The translations under genes and the position numbers were made by a program. Shown here one piece after another: positions 16,050 to 24,401 of a DNA stretch of 41,994 nucleotides. The notes under the pieces were generated by a model. It was given only the letters and a program-made list of their open reading frames with translations, was not told the origin of the DNA and did no database searches. Source of the DNA: a virus; the IMG/VR virus record IMGVR_UViG_3300033141_002362, positions 1-41,994 of that record; one strand, written 5' to 3'. Numbering within the stretch: the first letter of the stretch is position 1; the number at the start of each line of letters is the position of its first letter.

Positions 16050-16913
16050 TCATCTTTCAACATTTCTTTGATGTCTTGATTTAAGAAACTCCAAAACGTC
16101 TTTATAGAATGGAGTTTCTCTGGATTCCTGAAAAGATTTCATGAATTGTTGTCTTAGCATATTTCGTCTTTCAAGCTCTGACGTTAGCCCTTGTAAATCC
16201 GGATAATTCATAACTCCCGGACCATATGGTGCAATAGAACCACCGGGAGGTATCGTTTCGATTTTATCTCGTAATTGTCGCCTTCGTTTATATTCTTCAC
16301 GTTCCTCTGGAGTAACATTTAAAAAATCAATAACGCTCTCATATGCTTTTTTAAAAAATGATTCACCTTTAGTTTCTTTTTCGGTTTCAGATTCAGATTT
16401 TCTAGGCAAACTTTGTTTATATTCTCCAACCATTGTTCTATATGTTTGTAAAAGTTTAGTCAATGCACCAGCAACCGAAGTTTGACCTTCCTCAAGTCTA
16501 CCAAGTTCCGCATTATATGCGTCCATAAACTCAACAGGAAACCCGGGAAACTTGCTTAATACTTCAGTTGGTAACATACCAGTTCTTTCATAAAAAGCAT
16601 TAGACAAAACTTCTTCCGCATCAGCATACGGCATACCACCAATTCCCTCTCTTATTCTTCCTGTATTGCGAATTCTTTCTTGTTCAAGTAACGTCTTGTT
16701 TCGTTCTTCAGCTAGTTCACGTTCAAGTTTAAGTTGTTTCTCAAATTGTTCACGCTCCTCTTGAAACCTTTTACGTGCTAACTTTAATTCTTCTTCTTCC
16801 ATTTCCATTGCACGTTTTCTAAGTTCTTGTTCAAGTTGATACGCAGGTGAACGCTCCTTAAGTTTTTGCATATACCGTGCAGACAAAATTTGTTTAGTTC
16901 CTTCAAAAGCCAT
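16050..16913 (-). CDS. Putative internal virion protein, coiled coil
   Basis: 287 residues. Residues 15-85 form a highly charged continuous helix (YQLEQELRKRAMEMEEEELKL and on), a likely coiled coil. A globular section follows (about 90-170, GMPYADAEEVLSNAFYERTG, PVEFMDAYNAELGRLEEGQ), then another Lys/Glu-rich helical tail. Its start shares TAATG with the preceding gene's stop. Position between the adaptor/nozzle genes and the LPD38 protein suggests an ejection-complex component. No specific family was recognised. Confidence 0.6.
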   Translation of the reverse strand: MAFEGTKQILSARYMQKLKERSPAYQLEQELRKRAMEMEEEELKLARKRFQEEREQFEKQLKLERELAEERNKTLLEQERIRNTGRIREGIGGMPYADAEEVLSNAFYERTGMLPTEVLSKFPGFPVEFMDAYNAELGRLEEGQTSVAGALTKLLQTYRTMVGEYKQSLPRKSESETEKETKGESFFKKAYESVIDFLNVTPEEREEYKRRRQLRDKIETIPPGGSIAPYGPGVMNYPDLQGLTSELERRNMLRQQFMKSFQESRETPFYKDVLEFLKSRHQRNVER

Positions 16914-17548
16914 TAATACCTCCCCAGTCCAAAATTAAGATTAGAGCCTAATTGTGAACCGAATTGCTGACCGAGTTGTTTAGTAAATATATCCTTTGGT
17001 GCTCTAGTGCCAGACATAAAAAAAGTCAAAGCACCCATACCAAGCAAATCAAGAAGTTCCGTTACTGCACTATCAAACCTTCGTTGTGCGTTTAAATCAC
17101 CTTGATATTTCATCTGTGCGGATGCTAAATTAAATTCATTTATAGCGTCTGCTACTTTTAACCGTGTCTCAAGGTCCATTTGAGCTAATTGAGATTCCCA
17201 ATCTTGTATTCCTTCTATAGCTTGTCGTTGTAGTCCACCCATCGCACTTGCTCGTATACCGGGTGCGGTCGATGGTGTTAATCCAGAAGCAGCAAGGTTT
17301 AATCCAGCGGTACGTTGACTTTGCCCTAACTGTTCTCTTATACTACGAATACCAGCTGTCCGTTTAACCGATATTAAATCAGATAATGCTTTGGATGTCG
17401 TTTCAGGTATAGTCGCAGGTGTTACAAACTCAGGAATATCAGGTTTCGCAGATTTAGGAATACCTGTTCCTTTTCTACCCGCTAAATATGCCACCAAAGA
17501 TGGTAAAACATATTTAGCACCTATAGAGGCTATTGTTGCTACTGACAT
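16913..17548 (-). CDS. Putative internal virion protein, small
   Basis: 211 residues. A hydrophobic start (ATIASIGAKYVLPSLVAYLAG) is followed by a Gly/Ala/Ser-rich stretch with repeated Arg-Gln-containing helices (RSIREQLGQSQRTAGLNLAASG, RQAIEGIQDWESQLAQMDLETRL), and it ends in a Gly/Leu/Gln-rich tail (LGQQFGSQLGSNLNFGLGRY). Composition and position resemble podoviral internal core proteins that precede the very large ejection protein. No catalytic motif seen. Confidence 0.6.
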   Translation of the reverse strand: MSVATIASIGAKYVLPSLVAYLAGRKGTGIPKSAKPDIPEFVTPATIPETTSKALSDLISVKRTAGIRSIREQLGQSQRTAGLNLAASGLTPSTAPGIRASAMGGLQRQAIEGIQDWESQLAQMDLETRLKVADAINEFNLASAQMKYQGDLNAQRRFDSAVTELLDLLGMGALTFFMSGTRAPKDIFTKQLGQQFGSQLGSNLNFGLGRY

Positions 17549-17549
17549 A

Positions 17550-17651
17550 TTACAATTTCCTTTCTATGTATTCAAATATAAGTTTAAGCTTTCTTAAAAG
17601 CTCCCCATATGTTTCTTTGCCTGTTATTTTTATTGGTATTTTTTCTGCCAT
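17550..17651 (-). CDS. Small hypothetical protein (33 aa)
   Basis: ATG 17651-17649 to TAA 17552-17550, directly abutting the start of the next gene (TAATATG). Sequence MAEKIPIKITGKETYGELLR, then a hydrophobic-basic helix (KLKLIFEYIERKL). A ribosome binding site is weak. Supported mainly by tight packing between the preceding micro-gene and the internal virion protein gene. Confidence 0.4.
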   Translation of the reverse strand: MAEKIPIKITGKETYGELLRKLKLIFEYIERKL

Positions 17652-17652
17652 G

Positions 17653-17766
17653 TTAACATGATACCTTAATAATAAAATAAACTAAAAAAATCCAACATGC
17701 ACCACCGATAAATACGCCAAGCGGTGTTTCAAGCCAATGATTATCCTTGTTTTTCTTCTGTTTCAT
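17653..17766 (-). CDS. Small transmembrane protein (37 aa)
   Basis: ATG 17766-17764 lies within the last codons of the nozzle-like gene, and the frame ends at TAA 17655-17653. It has a basic N-terminus (MKQKKNKDNHW) and one membrane segment (TPLGVFIGGACWIFLVYFII). It fills the only gap between two virion genes in the same direction. Function unknown. Confidence 0.45.
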   Translation of the reverse strand: MKQKKNKDNHWLETPLGVFIGGACWIFLVYFIIKVSC

Positions 17767-20266
17767 AGTTTATTTCTAACCTTCTTAATCCAAAATCTGT
17801 TATTTTCGTTCCTTCTATACGTGCACTTATTGTATCCCCACGTTTTCCAAACGGGAGATTATAATTCTTTGTTATATATGTCGATGATTCAGGTAAATCA
17901 ACAGTAATAACATTAATAGTACCAGATGCAGTATTCAAATAATCAATATAAAGTTTAATAGTACCACCAGTATCATATGAGCAAAGGTATTCAATGGAAA
18001 TATAGTTTAACAATTTCTCATATGATATTCCCGGGTATATATAATCCTTAGTCTGGAACGATATTTTAATTTGTTGGCTATCAAATTCACTTCCCGAAGG
18101 AGCGTTAAATTCAACGATATAGTAATCCGAGCTATTAATATTATAAGCTACTGCTAATGTTCTGTCTATCATAGAAGCAGAAGAAAATAGTTTTATATTA
18201 GTATTATCACTACTGCCACCAGTAGCTATCTCTGACCATTGTCCATTTCTTAGACAAAAAACCATCATATTTCTTGTTGTTGATGTATCATACAATGTTA
18301 AATACAATCTATCATTGAACTTATCATAGACTAAAGCAGACGATTCAATTTGTGCATTCTGCTGTGCTTTGTCTATGACATTTCCTATAGGAATATCAAA
18401 ATCTTCTTCAAGAATTCCTCTGTTATATCGCTTTAAACCAACATCAGACAAAAAATAAGGAACATCGAGTGTCCGCTCAATAGCCCAATGACTTACTAAA
18501 CCCGTTTTGACGTAAAACTCTTCAAGCGTCCATGTGAATTCGTTTCCTGTGCCTAAATCAACAAGATAAAAATTAACACGTTTCCATATGATTAATTTAT
18601 CAAGATATGACATGATACTTTCGATTGAATCTTTACTTTCATGCTCAAGCAATAATGCGTTAGTATCAAGAAAAGAATCAACCTGAAAATTACCAAACTC
18701 ATCAGCCAAACAATATCTAACCTCGTCATCTTGTGCGGCAGTATTACCGATAAATGTTCTATCATTAACCGAAGTTATGTATTTATAATTGATTATATTA
18801 GACGATAAATTACTAACCGTTACGTCCGAACCAATACCAATATCGGCATACATTTCGTTATTACCAGATATATCAGCAGTATCATCAAGTATTCCTGTGT
18901 GAGACGTTGTTTTCGCCGCAGGAAACTTCGTATACCAGTATGTTACCAGTGTAGCATCATCACCATTAGCAGGTGTATCCCCTGTTATAAGAGTTACGGT
19001 TAATGCTGTAGCGTTGTTTGAGTTTACATAATACATTGAATTGTTACATCTCACACAAAAGTTAACCCACTGGTCACTATTCCATGATGCAGCACCTTTT
19101 TCAAACCTTCCTGTACCTGTATTATACGTTATTCCTGTTATTCCAATATTAACCGCGGAATCAATAGCCGATTGCCCTACCCAATTACTGTTAGCATACC
19201 CAAGATAATAAAACGTGGAATTATCAGTTGACCTATACACGCGAACAGCACTTATACGTTTAGAATCTGAGCTACTCCATTTAAACGTAATACATACCGC
19301 ATTATCACCTGCACCTACCGTAATAGATTTTGATGCAGACGGTAAAGAATACTGAAACGAATCATACTCAAATACAAACTTGTAATAATATGTATTACCC
19401 GCAGTCAGTCCACCACCGTCAACATAAGCAGATGTTAATGTTGCATTACCAGTATCAGGGGCAGTAAGTTCCGATTTACTTATATAAATACCATTGTTTC
19501 TGTAATCACGTATAACAGCAGATTCACCATCTTTTGTAGAAAAGTTACGTCCTGCACATTCAATCCAATCAGTACCAGAATCCGTTATATATCCATCTAT
19601 TGTGCCAGAATCACCAATCATAAAATAATATCCAATCCACTGGTCAGCATTCCATGATTGTCCAGAAAACTTCACACGGTCATTGCTACCATCATTATCA
19701 GGGTCAACATCTCCTGTGCCAGTAAATACGGAAGGCATGTTTATATTATTTTCAGTATACTTTGTGTCCGGACGTGGTTCTTGAATAACACCAATCCATA
19801 ATGGATAATTTGAATCACCAGTCCCAACACCTGCACGCAAAACACCTTGTCTTGTAAAGACAGAATACAATTCGTCTATATCTACGTCAACATTATCACT
19901 CACAAGTTCTGCCCATGATTCAATGAATGAGCTTGTTTCCGAATTCCATTGATGCGATACCCATACGCCATCATCAGCACCATCGTTACCAAACACTAAA
20001 ACAATTTCTTGTGTAGCAGGAGTATCAAGACTTAACACAGCAATTCCATACACCGTAGTTACGCTTGAAGGTATATTTTCGCCAGAAACAGCATTATATT
20101 GTGATATATAATTACGCAATCGTAACTCACCAAGCGTAACGTCAGGCATGAGATTAACAGATTTGAGATACAAATTGTCATTCATTTCTTGACGGCTAAT
20201 CAATTCGGGATACCCGGAAAGAGATTTTACTAATCCCGCTGGTTTGTCAAGCGTATAAACTGGCAT
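17741..20266 (-). CDS. Tail nozzle/stopper-like virion protein
   Basis: 841 residues. N-terminus MPVYTLDKPAGLVKSLSGYPELI, then a long beta-rich body without signal peptide. A fibronectin-like insert (about 265-365; NTYYYKFVFEYDSFQYSLPS, ISAVRVYRSTDNSTFYYLGY) is followed by propeller-like strands (ITSVNDRTFIGNTAAQDDEV, SIMSYLDKLIIWKRVNFYLVD, SSALVYDKFNDRLYLTLYD). This architecture is typical of podoviral nozzle proteins (P22 gp10/T7 gp12 position). The start shares TAATG with the upstream adaptor-like gene. The assignment is by architecture and order, not by a unique motif. Confidence 0.65.
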   Translation of the reverse strand: MPVYTLDKPAGLVKSLSGYPELISRQEMNDNLYLKSVNLMPDVTLGELRLRNYISQYNAVSGENIPSSVTTVYGIAVLSLDTPATQEIVLVFGNDGADDGVWVSHQWNSETSSFIESWAELVSDNVDVDIDELYSVFTRQGVLRAGVGTGDSNYPLWIGVIQEPRPDTKYTENNINMPSVFTGTGDVDPDNDGSNDRVKFSGQSWNADQWIGYYFMIGDSGTIDGYITDSGTDWIECAGRNFSTKDGESAVIRDYRNNGIYISKSELTAPDTGNATLTSAYVDGGGLTAGNTYYYKFVFEYDSFQYSLPSASKSITVGAGDNAVCITFKWSSSDSKRISAVRVYRSTDNSTFYYLGYANSNWVGQSAIDSAVNIGITGITYNTGTGRFEKGAASWNSDQWVNFCVRCNNSMYYVNSNNATALTVTLITGDTPANGDDATLVTYWYTKFPAAKTTSHTGILDDTADISGNNEMYADIGIGSDVTVSNLSSNIINYKYITSVNDRTFIGNTAAQDDEVRYCLADEFGNFQVDSFLDTNALLLEHESKDSIESIMSYLDKLIIWKRVNFYLVDLGTGNEFTWTLEEFYVKTGLVSHWAIERTLDVPYFLSDVGLKRYNRGILEEDFDIPIGNVIDKAQQNAQIESSALVYDKFNDRLYLTLYDTSTTRNMMVFCLRNGQWSEIATGGSSDNTNIKLFSSASMIDRTLAVAYNINSSDYYIVEFNAPSGSEFDSQQIKISFQTKDYIYPGISYEKLLNYISIEYLCSYDTGGTIKLYIDYLNTASGTINVITVDLPESSTYITKNYNLPFGKRGDTISARIEGTKITDFGLRRLEINYETEEKQG

Positions 20267-20955
20267 TAGATATAATCCTGCACTTTAAGTATTAACCCTT
20301 TTCTTCCTGACTCACGTATAGAATCTATTTCACTTTCCTCAATATCTTTTCTTGCAATATAATCTTGGTTCCTATCAGGTTTACCTAATACTTTAAGCAT
20401 TCTATCAACCGCCATAGAAACCAACGTTAAATCATCATCAACAGGTAAATCTGTAGTATCGCTGTCATCACTTAATTCATTGGGTTTATTAATGGTCAAT
20501 AAGTTAATCTCATAACTTGCCAATAAATCAGCACTAACTATATATATATTATTATCATAATAACACCAGTAATAATCATAAACTATACTTCCAGAACTTA
20601 CCGATTGAGTAGCAGTGTTATTGTTATTATATTCCCACTCAATATTTTTAAGCGTGGAATAATCCACTTCAACACCGGGATAATTTTTAACACGCAATGC
20701 AATCGGTAATCGTATGGATGATGTAGCGCTACTACCAACAAAACTTGAGAACGCAATAGTTGCTATGTATCCACTTATATCAGATGACGTTAAAGTATAC
20801 GTATACTCTTTGCGTAATCTTGCTGTTTTCTTAAACAACTTAATACGCATCTTATTAATTATTTCGTCTACTAATATTTGTGGAATTTTAGTTGTATCAA
20901 GCTGTCTGTTGCTCAAGTTCAGATAAACTAATCCCCTGATTTCTTCTAAGTTCAT
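20266..20955 (-). CDS. Putative head-tail adaptor protein
   Basis: 229 residues. Helical N-terminus (LEEIRGLVYLNLSNRQLD, QILVDEIINKMRIKLFKKTARLRKEY), a beta-rich middle with a Tyr-rich strand (SIVYDYYWCYYDNNIYIV), then a helical C-terminus (LVSMAVDRMLKVLGKPDRNQDYIARKDIEE). This is the helix-strand-helix plan of podoviral connector proteins (T7 gp11/P22 gp4 position). It overlaps the preceding gene by 59 bp and is preceded by GAGGT. It lies directly before the nozzle-like gene, as expected for an adaptor. Confidence 0.55.
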   Translation of the reverse strand: MNLEEIRGLVYLNLSNRQLDTTKIPQILVDEIINKMRIKLFKKTARLRKEYTYTLTSSDISGYIATIAFSSFVGSSATSSIRLPIALRVKNYPGVEVDYSTLKNIEWEYNNNNTATQSVSSGSIVYDYYWCYYDNNIYIVSADLLASYEINLLTINKPNELSDDSDTTDLPVDDDLTLVSMAVDRMLKVLGKPDRNQDYIARKDIEESEIDSIRESGRKGLILKVQDYI

Positions 20956-22633
20956 CGGTTACCTCAGCTACGAATTCAATGTTTTTTTTGTTTGCGAGTT
21001 TATCAAAAAAGCTTAAAAGTGAAAACCCTTGTTGTATTTTACCTTCTGCTTTATCACCTATAAGTATTATCGAAGATGCAAGAATAGTTAACAACTCATG
21101 GAGCGTTTCATTAAATTCACATGTCGTTGTCTGATATCCCGTCGCATTAGAGGATACGAGTTCCTTTGCTCTACGTATATATGACAAATAGGCAGAAGTT
21201 ATAGTGTTTGGTTTAATATGCAACGTATCCCCCATAATCCAGCACAATGGATGTGTAGTCCGAGCTCTCAACCAATAGTTTTCTTCATAATCCTGTATTT
21301 CAATAGAATCTACATAATCAGCATAAACGTATGAATCAGTGCGTAACGATAAAAATCGTAAAAACGCCCCCTCTTGGTTATCTAAAGCAGAAATGTCATA
21401 ATTCATACTTTGATGTGTTGAGATTGTTGATTTATACAAATTGCCACTATCACCAGTACCAATATACAAAGAATCAGAGAAACTAACAAGAGATAAACAT
21501 GAGGTATCGTTTAATACGCTATACACATCATAACCTGAACCATGAGCTCCTTTTATTCTTATAATTGTTGAAGGTCTACCTGTGAAATAAATCCATCCAA
21601 GATATTGTTCACAAGCATTAAGTTCTTTTATATTAGTTATAGTTGAGTATGTGCTCCATGTTGACCCATCATATGAATAAAAAATCACGGCATCGCTATT
21701 AGCTCCAGCATTCCAAACAGCAGTATACAAAACGTCATTAAAGTTTTTAATAAACCCACAGTTAGTATATTGTTCGGTGAATGAAGAAACCGTCGTACTA
21801 TCAGGTAACGTTATAGAGTTAGTATCAGACGCCTCATAGAAGGTTTTACTATCAGTCGTATAAATTATCATAGCACGTTTAAGCGATTGTGTCGGTCTTC
21901 GGCTTACGGAAGCATATACACGAATATTGTTATTAATAGGTATAGACGTAAACCCGGTTATTTCACCTGGTGTTTGTGTTAATCCGGAATACACTGCGGA
22001 TTTCCATGTTGAATCAGACGTCAATGGTGATTGTGCAATATAGATATGTCCATGCGTTGTGCCTGCATACATAACACCAGAATACGGGTCATAGAACAAT
22101 GTTGATATATACTCATTAACCGTAGTAATACGAAACAATTCCGTCAAAGTTGAGCCGTCCCATCTCCATATAGCTGGATAGTTATCATATCCACCGCCTA
22201 TATAAAGGTTTGTGCCATCTGTAGCAATACAATAAAACCGCTTGTTGTTATCAGTGTCTTCGTACTGAGCAGTTAATGTGTCTGAGGATAATTTATACAA
22301 CGTCGTTGCTGAGCCTAACCCCTGGTCAAGAATAACATACAATTCAGAATCCAGCTCGATAAACCCACGATAGTATGCCGTAGTACCATAAAAATAGGAC
22401 AGAGATATTTCACCCTGTCCTCTTCTTAATATATCTCCACTATATGGTATAATTTCCTTATCATAGACACCAAGTTCAACAAGATGCTCATTCTTTATAT
22501 TTGATTCCATTAACGATTGAGCCGTATTTAAAGCCCGTAATCGTATCGTTGAACTATACCTTCTAGTATCATCATCCGTGCTTGTATCCGCAAGAAAATC
22601 ACCCATTTGAGTAATTTGCTCACTTACATTCAT
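20897..22633 (-). CDS. Adaptor-like virion protein with inserted beta-propeller
   Basis: 578 residues. The first ~60 residues (RRYSSTIRLRALNTAQSLME) and last ~140 residues (YWLRARTTHPLCWIMGDTLHI, then helices ETLHELLTILASSIILIGDKA) resemble the two halves of a podoviral adaptor of the kind annotated DUF6682. Between them, about residues 75-430, is a run of repeated beta modules: LYIGGGYDNYPAIWRWDGS, MYAGTTHGHIYIAQSPLTSD, LYTAVWNAGANSDAVIFYS followed by YDGSTWSTYS, IYFTGRPSTIIRIKG and LYIGTGDSGNLYKS. These look like blades of a six- or seven-bladed propeller. The insert could decorate the neck and bind the host or a fibre. Confidence 0.55.
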   Translation of the reverse strand: MNVSEQITQMGDFLADTSTDDDTRRYSSTIRLRALNTAQSLMESNIKNEHLVELGVYDKEIIPYSGDILRRGQGEISLSYFYGTTAYYRGFIELDSELYVILDQGLGSATTLYKLSSDTLTAQYEDTDNNKRFYCIATDGTNLYIGGGYDNYPAIWRWDGSTLTELFRITTVNEYISTLFYDPYSGVMYAGTTHGHIYIAQSPLTSDSTWKSAVYSGLTQTPGEITGFTSIPINNNIRVYASVSRRPTQSLKRAMIIYTTDSKTFYEASDTNSITLPDSTTVSSFTEQYTNCGFIKNFNDVLYTAVWNAGANSDAVIFYSYDGSTWSTYSTITNIKELNACEQYLGWIYFTGRPSTIIRIKGAHGSGYDVYSVLNDTSCLSLVSFSDSLYIGTGDSGNLYKSTISTHQSMNYDISALDNQEGAFLRFLSLRTDSYVYADYVDSIEIQDYEENYWLRARTTHPLCWIMGDTLHIKPNTITSAYLSYIRRAKELVSSNATGYQTTTCEFNETLHELLTILASSIILIGDKAEGKIQQGFSLLSFFDKLANKKNIEFVAEVTDELRRNQGISLSELEQQTA

Positions 22634-22947
22634 TAAATATACCCAACAACTTTGAATGTTATCACGTCATTTGCCGTTCCGTTAATTGTAGCACTTGCAC
22701 CATCAGACGCAGGCACAATTGTTGGAACTTGATTTTCTACCGTCTGGTTAGCAACAAACTCAATGTATTTAATTGTCGTAATATATTTACAATGAGTTTC
22801 CGCAGTAAACGTGTAATCACCACTACCGGGCATTTTGAATGTAATGTATTCAACAAGCAAATCTCCGGGATGAACGGCTTCTCCACCATACCGTTTAAGT
22901 ACGTATGCATCTGCACTATAATCCTGTCTTTGTGATATTTCAGCCAT
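22633..22947 (-). CDS. Small virion-cluster protein of unknown function
   Basis: 104 residues with GGAGG before the ATG. It is beta-rich: GDLLVEYITFKMPGSGDYTF, TIKYIEFVANQTVE, then ATINGTANDVITFKVVGYI. Size, strand content and position between a capsid-proximal gene and the adaptor suggest a head decoration or connector cap protein, but no family is recognised. Its stop overlaps the next start (TAATG). Confidence 0.55.
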   Translation of the reverse strand: MAEISQRQDYSADAYVLKRYGGEAVHPGDLLVEYITFKMPGSGDYTFTAETHCKYITTIKYIEFVANQTVENQVPTIVPASDGASATINGTANDVITFKVVGYI

Positions 22948-22973
22948 TATACTTCCTCCGTTAAAGTTAACTA

Positions 22974-23966
22974 TTACCTAAAAAAGTCTACTAGCGCTTT
23001 TAATGTCCGAATGATAGCACTTCCATCGTCATTCTTGCAATACTCAAGAAACATTCCTCTGGATGAATCTGGTTTTGAGTTAAACATAGTGATTCCGCTT
23101 GATGCACGTGCAATATCAATTGCCGCTGAATCATAGTTAGTAACTGTCCATTTTGTAAACAATCCAGCAGTCGAAGTGCTTAATCTGACATAGTCGCCTA
23201 ATTTTATACTGTCCCCAGCAGCTATTTCCGTAGCTACTCTAAACACTCCTTGTATTCCTAACTGCCCAAAAGAACCATTAGAAATAGATTCGAGCGTTAC
23301 GGCTTGTGGAAGTTGTGTTACAGCAGCATATCTCCACACATTTGTCGGTTTAACAAATACTTTTATGGAATCGCCACTATAATACGGAGACGCATTTAAC
23401 CACTTAACAGAATCAAGCGTAAAATAATTATTAGGCAACGTGATTATTGTGTCCACCCAAGCTGAACCAGTGCCAGCAGAATCCGGAGTAACAAGCGTAT
23501 CGATAAATGTTATTCTGTTATCACTTGTTACTGACGTTGTATCAAGAACATCTCCATAGAATACGATACTATCATTTGCAGAACTATCACCTAAATCAAC
23601 GGTAACTTTCCATGTTAAACCCTGAACAACTCCACCAAGTCCACCAGTGCGCGTCAATCTATCCCATCTTAATCCTTTGTTGATGCCGAAATTAGTTGTG
23701 TCCCAACTGTAAGTTGTACTAGCATGAACAGTATCAAGTATCGTAATAGACGTATCATATGGCATAACGCCGCGTCCCGGGCTAAGTGAAGTACCAGTAA
23801 TGTTACCACCAAGAATTATTATACCACCCATATCACCGGGTGACCTGGTAAGTAATAGTTTATTCGTCGTTATTATTGTTCCCTTCTGTTGCGTTATGAC
23901 AGAACTATAACTAAAGAGAACAATAACCGATACTATAAACAAACAATAAAACATTTTTTTCTTCAT
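22974..23966 (-). CDS. Exported protein encoded within the head-gene block
   Basis: 330 residues behind AAGGAG. A signal peptide is clear: MKKKMFYC, hydrophobic core LFIVSVIVLFSY, cleavage near VIT|QQ. The mature part is beta-rich and Thr/Ser/Asp-rich (LLLTRSPGDMGGIIILGGNI, LTWKVTVDLGDSSANDSIVF, WRYAAVTQLPQAVTLESISN). Many 'D-S-I/T' turns resemble those of the exported genes at 7-12 kb. It ends with a short helix TLKALVDFFR. A Sec signal between capsid and adaptor genes is unexpected. Function unknown. Confidence 0.6.
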   Translation of the reverse strand: MKKKMFYCLFIVSVIVLFSYSSVITQQKGTIITTNKLLLTRSPGDMGGIIILGGNITGTSLSPGRGVMPYDTSITILDTVHASTTYSWDTTNFGINKGLRWDRLTRTGGLGGVVQGLTWKVTVDLGDSSANDSIVFYGDVLDTTSVTSDNRITFIDTLVTPDSAGTGSAWVDTIITLPNNYFTLDSVKWLNASPYYSGDSIKVFVKPTNVWRYAAVTQLPQAVTLESISNGSFGQLGIQGVFRVATEIAAGDSIKLGDYVRLSTSTAGLFTKWTVTNYDSAAIDIARASSGITMFNSKPDSSRGMFLEYCKNDDGSAIIRTLKALVDFFR

Positions 23967-23987
23967 TACTTTCTCCTTAAGTTATAA

Positions 23988-24389
23988 TTATGTCACAAAT
24001 AGCCAAATTAGTTCATCGCCATCTTGGACTTCAAAATCTAATATTATTTTTTCAGAACCTTCGGTACGAGTATAAGAAACCACGTTCCACATTGCTCCAT
24101 TTTGACGGCAGTCAACAATAGCAGACAAAACACCACCAACAAATAGAAATATTTGTCCAACATCTTTGTTTGGAACATTCATAGTTGTTATACCGTCGGC
24201 ATTATTACCATCAGTGGCAGTCACATCAGGAAATGTCCACGTATCGTTTTGTTTTGTGGTAGTTACCGTGGAAGCCGAACCGTATACTACGTTCCATTTA
24301 ATGAACTTGAAGGGATTTTTTACGTGCCCGGCTATTCCACCGAGATGTTCAAGCATACCTTGAACTATATTCTCATGTATTTTACTCAT
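23988..24389 (-). CDS. Small virion-cluster protein, possible capsid accessory
   Basis: 133 residues, AAGGAGGG before the ATG. After a short helix (HENIVQGMLEHLGGIAGHVK) the protein is beta-rich: FIKWNVVYGSASTVTT, VGQIFLFVGGVLSAIVDC, WNVVSYTRTEGSEKIILDFE, DGDELIWLFVT. The Gly-containing strands resemble an Ig-like or jelly-roll decoration domain, but no specific family is seen. It follows the major capsid gene by 12 bp, which fits a decoration or head-stabilising role. Confidence 0.55.
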   Translation of the reverse strand: MSKIHENIVQGMLEHLGGIAGHVKNPFKFIKWNVVYGSASTVTTTKQNDTWTFPDVTATDGNNADGITTMNVPNKDVGQIFLFVGGVLSAIVDCRQNGAMWNVVSYTRTEGSEKIILDFEVQDGDELIWLFVT

Positions 24390-24401
24390 TATAATCCCTC
24401 C

